Source of the DNA: JASFTV01 sp050050615
GTDB lineage: Bacteria > Desulfobacterota > DSM-4660 > Desulfatiglandales > HGW-15
Assembly: GCA_050050615.1 (NCBI GenBank)
Contig: JASFTV010000141.1
Span: 1-8,515, forward strand
DNA length: 8,515 nt
Direction: 5' to 3'
Shown here: in pieces, positions 4,389 to 8,515 of the stretch
Numbering within the stretch: position 1 is the first letter of the stretch
Layout: each line of letters starts with the position of its first letter
Translations under genes and position numbers: made by a program
Notes under the pieces: model-generated
What the model was told of the DNA's origin: nothing
Databases searched by the model: none
What the model saw: only the letters and a program-made list of their open reading frames with translations

Positions 4389-5816
4389 GTGAAAGACCTT
4401 GACCTAGATTTCAAGCCAAAATTGAATGCGCTTAGTGAAGAGCAGCTGCGGCGGATCCATATGGCCACGCTGGAATTGCTGGAACGCACCGGGGTACACA
4501 TCTCTCATCCCGGGGCTGTGGAGAAACTAGCCGATGCCGGCGCCCGTGTGGACAAGCATCGGGTAAGGATTCCCGCATGGATGGTCGATAAGGCCTTGCA
4601 AAAATCACCCTCACGTGTGGCTTTGGGGAAACGCAACGGCGAGCGTTCGGTCATTCTTGAGGGAGACCGGAGCTGGTTCGGACCAAACGTTGATTGCATG
4701 GATTATCTGGTCCCCTTCACGGGGGAGCGCCGGCGATTCACCATCGAGGATTGTCGTACCACGGCAACGATTTTGGATGCCTTGCCAAATTACGACTGGG
4801 GGATGACATTCGGCCTAGCTGACGATGTGCTCCCCGAACTTGCAGACCGTTTGGTTGTAAGGGAGGCCTTCAAATACTCCGAAAAACCATTGGTTTTCTG
4901 TTGCAACGATGTGAACAGCCTCAGAGATATATATGAAATGGCCCTTCTCCTCACAGGCAGCGAGAGCCGATTTCTTAAAGCCCCCACAGTCGTGCTCTTG
5001 ATTGATCCGATCTCCCCGCTCGTCCATCCTGACGAGAACATAGAAAAGATGATCTTCTGCGCCGAAAAGGGCATCCCTCAGATTTGTTGCGGGGCTCCTC
5101 AGTCCGGGAGCACCGCCCCAGCCACGTTTGCGGGCACCATTGTTCAGGGAAGCGCGGAGTCCCTTAGCGGCCTGGTCATTGCTCAGCTTATACGGGAAGG
5201 CGCCCCTTTTATATACGGCGCCTTTGCGACCGTGATGGATATGCGAACAACGATCTTTTCTTACGGTGCACCTGAGATGAGCCTGATGTCGACAGCCATG
5301 GCCCAGATGGCCCAATTCTATGACCTCCCGGTCTTCGGGACTGCCGGTTGCTCAGACGCCAAGTTGCCCGATTCCCAATCGGCTGCTGAAGCAACCTACT
5401 CTTGCTATGCATCGGCCCTCAGCGGGGGCAATTTAATTCACGATTGTGGACTACTGGATCACGGCTCACTCGTTTCACCAGCTTTCATGGTCCTGGTAAA
5501 TGAAGTGCTGGACATGGTCACTCAATTCGTTCGCGGCATCCAGGTCAATGATGAAACACTCGCCCTTGATGTCATTGATCAGATCGGCCCCGGGGGTCAT
5601 TTCATCGAGGAGGATCACACGCTTAAGCACTTTCGGGAGGTGTGGTATTCGGACTTGTTCGATCGCTCCATCCATGATGTATGGCTAGAGCAGGGTGGAA
5701 GGCGCTTTGAGGAGCGACTGCGGGAAAGAACACTGGAGGTGATGGGACACGAGCCGCCGGAGCTGCCCTCAGCGGTTGTCAAAGAATTGGACCAAATGGC
5801 ACAAAATTGGAAATAA
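4389..5816 (+). CDS. MttB-superfamily (non-pyrrolysine) methylamine/betaine:corrinoid methyltransferase
   Basis: Member of the trimethylamine methyltransferase (MttB) superfamily. These cytoplasmic TIM-barrel enzymes move a methyl group from a methylated amine to the cobalt of a corrinoid protein. Recognised by the N-terminal segment LSEEQLRRIHMATLELLERTGV, the GPNVDCMDYLV region (about residues 98-108), APTVVLLIDPISPL, and the conserved FGTAGCSDAKLPDSQSA stretch (from residue 316). That stretch lies near where I recall the amber-encoded pyrrolysine of true MttB. There is no in-frame UAG, so this is the Pyl-free class, which includes glycine betaine methyltransferase MtgB and other betaine demethylases. 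The frame extends to TTG 4371, but GGAGG at 4376-4380 lies 8 nt before GTG 4389 and is inside the longer version, so GTG 4389 (475 aa) is preferred. A flavin oxidoreductase follows after 68 nt. Substrate unknown; quaternary amine is the best guess. Confidence 0.92.
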   Translation: MKDLDLDFKPKLNALSEEQLRRIHMATLELLERTGVHISHPGAVEKLADAGARVDKHRVRIPAWMVDKALQKSPSRVALGKRNGERSVILEGDRSWFGPNVDCMDYLVPFTGERRRFTIEDCRTTATILDALPNYDWGMTFGLADDVLPELADRLVVREAFKYSEKPLVFCCNDVNSLRDIYEMALLLTGSESRFLKAPTVVLLIDPISPLVHPDENIEKMIFCAEKGIPQICCGAPQSGSTAPATFAGTIVQGSAESLSGLVIAQLIREGAPFIYGAFATVMDMRTTIFSYGAPEMSLMSTAMAQMAQFYDLPVFGTAGCSDAKLPDSQSAAEATYSCYASALSGGNLIHDCGLLDHGSLVSPAFMVLVNEVLDMVTQFVRGIQVNDETLALDVIDQIGPGGHFIEEDHTLKHFREVWYSDLFDRSIHDVWLEQGGRRFEERLRERTLEVMGHEPPELPSAVVKELDQMAQNWK

Positions 5817-5823
5817 ATGGCTG

Positions 5824-5836
5824 TGATTGGCAATCA
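5824..5836. promoter_or_regulatory. 13-bp palindrome between the methyltransferase and oxidoreductase genes
   Basis: TGATTG, a central G, then CAATCA form a perfect dyad 8 nt after the stop of the first gene. The central gap is too short for an RNA hairpin, so a protein-binding site is more likely than a terminator. It could also be chance. No terminator separates the two genes. Confidence 0.25.
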
Positions 5837-5884
5837 GTGGAATCAAGAAAAGCACCAATTTGAGCCCTGACGGAGATTTGTTGT

Positions 5885-7093
5885 ATGCGAAAGGTTTTCG
5901 TTCCAAATCGGGGTGAGAGTCAAGCTGCCGACGTCGTTGTGATTGGAGGAGGCATTGTGGGAGTGGCCACGGCCTTCTGGCTTTCTCGCGCCGGTCTGGA
6001 CACCATTGTCGTGGAGATGCGCGATGGGCTTTCCACCCTGACCAGTGCGGCCTCCATTGAGTCTTTTCGGAAGCAGTTCACTGAGCCGGGCATGGCTGCT
6101 CTTGCCCTCCAGTCGGTCGATGTATGGGAGCGTTTTGGCGAGATTATCGGCATCCCGGACTATGACATCGGCCTCAAGCATCAAGGTTACCTTTTCATCA
6201 CTGCAGATCCGGGCAAGGTGGAAGACATGAAAAAGGCTGTTGACCAATATCACAGGCTCGGTGTCACCGACAGTGAGTTCCTTGACGGAGGAAAGCTCCG
6301 GAAAAGATTCCCCTGGGCTTCCCCCAAGATCGTTGCGGGCACGTTCCGCCGGAAAGACGGGTGGTTCTCGGCCCACGAAGCGACCCAGGGCTATGTGAAG
6401 GGATCGAAGGCGACGTTCTGGATCAGGACCCGTGTGACCAATATTCTCAGGGACGACCGAGGCGTCAGCGGCGTGGAAACGGACCGGGGGACGGTCCAAA
6501 CCCGGAACGTGGTGAATGCGGCTGGCCCGTTTGCCGGAAGAATCGGCCGCATGGTGGGCCTGGATCTGCCGCTCGAGCCCGTCCGCCGGCAGAAAATATA
6601 CATCTCCAACCAGCCATTGGTGCCTCAGGATGCCCCTCTGACCATCAATGTGGACAACGAGAGCTACTGGCGCCCCGAGACCGGAGGCGCATTCGCCGGC
6701 TGGCTGGATCCGGATGAGCCGGTCACAGAACCTATGGACAACCCTTTAGGGGATTGGGACTTTGCCGCGATGTGCATGGACAAGGTTGCCGAACTGACGC
6801 CTTTTTGGACCGAGATTGCCGCCAACCTCAAGACCACCGACCTGAATACCTCCGCCGGTCAATATGTGTATACACCGGATGCGCAACCCTTGATCGGCCC
6901 GTTGAACACCGTGCCCGGATTCTATCTCAACTGTGGGTATTGGGCGGGGGTGATGCTCTCCGCGGCAGCGGGTAAGTGGACGGCCGACTTGATTAACGGG
7001 AACATGGATAACAAGGACAACCCTTTACGCCTGAGCCGCTTTGAGGAGGAGGACGTGTCCACGGGCCCGAGTTTCCTGTCCGGCCGCCACTAA
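5885..7093 (+). CDS. FAD-dependent oxidoreductase, DAO family (sarcosine/dimethylglycine oxidase-like, 402 aa)
   Basis: Flavoprotein of the D-amino-acid-oxidase (DAO) superfamily, whose sarcosine and dimethylglycine enzymes oxidise N-methyl or secondary amines. The Rossmann FAD motif is DVVVIGGGIVG (residues 16-26), with the ribose-binding acidic residue Glu44 after DTIVV. The segment SFRKQFTEPGMAALAL (60-75) resembles the substrate-side region of SoxB-type proteins (R-x-QF-x-x-P). The C-terminal FAD signature is present as TPDAQPLIGPL and GFYLNCGYWAGVMLS (about 345-359). Here the common GHG-type signature is replaced by YWAG, so the active-site side may differ. No signal peptide or C-terminal GcvT-like domain is present. 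The start is ATG 5885 with GGAG 9 nt upstream. It lies in tandem behind the MttB-type gene, which suggests it acts on the demethylated product. The electron acceptor (oxygen or a quinone/ETF partner) is unknown; an anaerobe would favour a dehydrogenase. Confidence 0.88.
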   Translation: MRKVFVPNRGESQAADVVVIGGGIVGVATAFWLSRAGLDTIVVEMRDGLSTLTSAASIESFRKQFTEPGMAALALQSVDVWERFGEIIGIPDYDIGLKHQGYLFITADPGKVEDMKKAVDQYHRLGVTDSEFLDGGKLRKRFPWASPKIVAGTFRRKDGWFSAHEATQGYVKGSKATFWIRTRVTNILRDDRGVSGVETDRGTVQTRNVVNAAGPFAGRIGRMVGLDLPLEPVRRQKIYISNQPLVPQDAPLTINVDNESYWRPETGGAFAGWLDPDEPVTEPMDNPLGDWDFAAMCMDKVAELTPFWTEIAANLKTTDLNTSAGQYVYTPDAQPLIGPLNTVPGFYLNCGYWAGVMLSAAAGKWTADLINGNMDNKDNPLRLSRFEEEDVSTGPSFLSGRH

Positions 7094-7143
7094 TCAGCCA
7101 TTATGAGGACGATAGAATCAGCATTCAATTCTCCATGACCACG

Positions 7144-8157
7144 CTAATGGGCCTTCGCCACGTCCACCATGGCCTGCAAATTCTTCAGTGGGGTGCCGGG
7201 GCTGACGGCGCAGCCGGGCGCCAAAATCTGGATACCGTCGGCAATGGATTTCTCACACAACGCCTTGACTGTGTCAGGGTCCTTCCAAAAAAGGGTAATT
7301 GCTGTATCCACACCCCCCATCAGGATTATCTCCGGTCCGCATTTTTCCCGGGCAAGTTGAGGGCTCGCCTTGGGCTCTAGGCTGAGCACGTCGGCCCCCG
7401 TCTTTCCCATCGATTCCACAATAAAATCAACATTTCCGCAAATATGGAGAATCTTGGGCGTGGAAATGGCTTCAAACTGCCTGCGCTGATATTCCAGCTC
7501 AAAATCCAAATAGGTATTGGGTGCAATGAGTTCGGGTGAGGCGGTCATGTCCTCACACGCAATGATGTCTGCCCCGGCATCGACAAGGGCATTGGCCAGG
7601 GCCGCTCCCGCCTTTTCTGCCACCTCTAGGAAGGGAGGTATTTTTTCCGGCGCCTTGATGGTGGCCCGGAGCAAGGGGACCATGTCCAATAGGGCCGCAG
7701 CAATACTGAAGGGGCCCACAATCCCGCCTACAACGGGTACCTCGTCCCCCACTTCCTCTTTCAGGATCCGTACCGCCTTGAGCAATTCCGGGATCTTGCC
7801 CCGAGAAAGGAAGTCATCGGGAAAGACAGGGGTGTCATCCAGTGTATATGGGGGTTGAGGTTCAATTCCGGGAATGCCCTCACTGTCGTCCACATTCTTT
7901 CCAGGCTTTATCTTACACCCGAGGGCTTCTGCTTCGAAAGTCTGGGAGAAGGGCACCCTCACGGCGTCAAAACCGAGAACGGTATATGCAGCCATGGCTT
8001 GTTTGGCCATCACCTCACCTTTCTCATGGCCCTCGGGCCAGAAGGCCTTGACCTTCTCCATTTGGTCATAAGTCACGGTAGAATTGGCCCCGAAACAGGG
8101 CATCCGGTCCGGTTCCTGATGGTTGAGAACCGCCATGACACGTTCTTTTGCATTCAT
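7144..8157 (-). CDS. UroD-type methyltransferase, MtaA/MtbA-like (337 aa)
   Basis: Belongs to the uroporphyrinogen decarboxylase (UroD) superfamily, in the branch that transfers methyl groups from methyl-corrinoid proteins to a thiol or tetrahydrofolate, rather than in haem synthesis. The N-terminus carries the family mark HQEPDRMPCFG (PDRMP at 16-20). The zinc-binding set of MtaA/MtbA is present as His238-x-Cys240 in LHICGN and Cys316 in LAPGCAVSPGTP. True UroD lacks this H-x-C...C arrangement. Also seen are GGIVGPFSIAA and ADIIACEDMTASPELI. Length fits MtaA/MtbA. The start ATG at 8157 has AGGAGA (8165-8170 on this strand) 7 nt upstream. It converges with the flavoprotein gene, their stops only 50 nt apart, and diverges from a possible regulator. 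The likely role is the second step after MttB-type demethylation. The acceptor cannot be told from the sequence. Confidence 0.9.
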   Translation of the reverse strand: MNAKERVMAVLNHQEPDRMPCFGANSTVTYDQMEKVKAFWPEGHEKGEVMAKQAMAAYTVLGFDAVRVPFSQTFEAEALGCKIKPGKNVDDSEGIPGIEPQPPYTLDDTPVFPDDFLSRGKIPELLKAVRILKEEVGDEVPVVGGIVGPFSIAAALLDMVPLLRATIKAPEKIPPFLEVAEKAGAALANALVDAGADIIACEDMTASPELIAPNTYLDFELEYQRRQFEAISTPKILHICGNVDFIVESMGKTGADVLSLEPKASPQLAREKCGPEIILMGGVDTAITLFWKDPDTVKALCEKSIADGIQILAPGCAVSPGTPLKNLQAMVDVAKAH

Positions 8158-8187
8158 CAGGCATTCTCCTGTGGATAATACATTTTC

Positions 8188-8215
8188 ATCATAGTTTCAA
8201 TCACTTAGATTTCAA
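8188..8215 (-). promoter_or_regulatory. Candidate sigma-70 promoter of the UroD-type gene
   Basis: On the minus strand TTGAAA (8210-8215) and TATGAT (8188-8193) are separated by 16 nt. The start site would be near 8181, giving a leader of about 24 nt that contains the AGGAGA ribosome binding site. Both hexamers are good matches at acceptable spacing. Confidence 0.5.
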
Positions 8216-8220
8216 GATCA

Positions 8221-8250
8221 GCCCGCGGGAGGTTGGGCCGGCATGCGGGC
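8221..8250. repeat. Short GC-rich inverted repeat in the divergent intergenic region
   Basis: GCCCGC (8221-8226) and GCGGGC (8245-8250) are reverse complements across 18 nt. The repeat lies just upstream of the -35 of the UroD-type gene promoter. It may be a regulator site or a chance GC feature. Confidence 0.25.
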
Positions 8251-8307
8251 GGTGGGCAATTCAAGAAAATTGGTCTGATGACCTGATAAATTCTTGACAA
8301 GCTGATA

Positions 8308-8319
8308 CTAATCGATTAG
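8308..8319. promoter_or_regulatory. Perfect 12-bp palindrome, candidate operator
   Basis: CTAATCGATTAG is its own reverse complement. It lies in the divergent region between the UroD-type gene and the gene starting at 8456, 9 bp after a TTGACA (8294-8299) that has no convincing -10 at normal spacing. A dimeric regulator such as the GntR-like protein suspected next door could bind here. The assignment rests on symmetry and position. Confidence 0.4.
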
Positions 8320-8346
8320 GAGACATTTATCAATCACAATTCGCAT

Positions 8347-8368
8347 CCAAAGGATGGGTTATCCTTGG
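8347..8368 (+). other. Small hairpin in the leader region of the right-edge gene
   Basis: CCAAAGGAT (8347-8355) pairs with ATCCTTGG (8361-8368) around GGGTT with one bulged A. It lies between the palindrome at 8308 and the start codon at 8456. No T run follows immediately, so it is not an obvious terminator. Function unknown. Confidence 0.35.
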
Positions 8369-8455
8369 GGGATGTCGAAGGCCTATTTTTTCACCTTTTC
8401 ATTTATTCCAGATCGTTGATAGAGGTGCTATCACGTCGGAAGGGCAGACTATGCC

Positions 8456-8515
8456 ATGAACTACAGAATGGTCAAGCGAAGATCGACCGCGGAACTCGTG
8501 ATGAACGAAATCCTC
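8456..8515 (+). CDS. N-terminus of a possible GntR-family regulator, cut by the window edge
   Basis: The frame from ATG 8456 is open to the end of the window (20 codons, MNYRMVKRRSTAEL then VMNEIL). The pattern of a basic KRR, a polar turn, then ELVMNEIL resembles the first helix of GntR-type winged-helix regulators, in which a similar segment precedes the DNA-binding domain. A purine-rich GGAAGGG (8438-8444) lies 11 nt before ATG 8456. ATG 8468 is an alternative in-frame start, and a TAG at 8420 limits upstream extension. It is divergent from the UroD-type gene, as expected for a local regulator. Too little is present to fix the family. Confidence 0.4.
   Translation, partial: MNYRMVKRRSTAELVMNEIL

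Noticed and set aside
4815..5315. Minus-strand open frame (166 codons) inside the methyltransferase gene
   Set aside because: Fully antisense to a conserved MttB-family gene, without a recognisable domain.
4389..5816. Pyrrolysine-containing MttB
   Set aside because: The gene has no in-frame amber codon and ends in TAA, so no pyrrolysine is encoded.
5843..6499. Long minus-strand open frame (218 codons) opposite the oxidoreductase gene
   Set aside because: It lies antisense to a confidently identified FAD protein with good domain motifs. Its composition (Arg/Pro/His-rich) is typical of a shadow frame, and it has no recognisable motif.
7144..8157. Uroporphyrinogen decarboxylase for haem synthesis
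   Set aside because: The H-x-C...C zinc-ligand pattern and the methyltransferase neighbours point to the MtaA/MtbA-like branch instead.

Overview
The window looks like a chromosomal segment of an anaerobic bacterium, most likely Desulfobacterota (Desulfobacterales-like). This is inferred from four things: a non-pyrrolysine MttB-family methyltransferase next to a UroD-type methyltransferase, a PilZ protein preceded by an Arg-rich [DE]RR-repeat protein, good sigma-54 promoter matches, and palindromic intergenic repeats starting GTCATxGCGA. No rRNA, tRNA, CRISPR array or transposase gene was seen.

Layout. Positions 1-1050 are gene-poor: a possible gene tail, a strong GC hairpin, a sigma-54-like promoter at 396-412, a small predicted exported or membrane-anchored protein (533-709) whose frame stays open past its UGA to 922, and a 60-bp inverted repeat. 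Positions 1048-1505 (minus) hold a small HTH protein overlapping an 86-residue orphan by ATGA. A strongly AT-rich spacer follows. Positions 1778-2834 hold a likely sigma-54-controlled unit: upstream dyad and direct repeats, a near-consensus -24/-12 promoter, a possible 17-codon leader, the [DE]RR protein and the PilZ protein. A cobO-type corrinoid adenosyltransferase runs on the minus strand (3044-3601). Positions 3602-4388 are noncoding and packed with hairpins and a MITE-like element.

Positions 4389-8515 are denser and more GC-rich. An MttB-superfamily methyltransferase is followed in tandem by an FAD-dependent DAO-type oxidoreductase. A convergent UroD-type (MtaA/MtbA-like) methyltransferase comes next. 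A possible GntR-like regulator starts at the right edge, divergent from the UroD-type gene.

Working model (inference): a methylated amine, perhaps a betaine, is demethylated by the MttB-type protein onto a corrinoid protein encoded elsewhere. The UroD-type protein would pass the methyl group to a thiol or tetrahydrofolate acceptor. The flavoprotein would oxidise the remaining secondary or tertiary N-methyl amine. CobO could support corrinoid supply. Substrate and acceptor cannot be read from the sequence, and no corrinoid protein or RamA-like activator is visible here.
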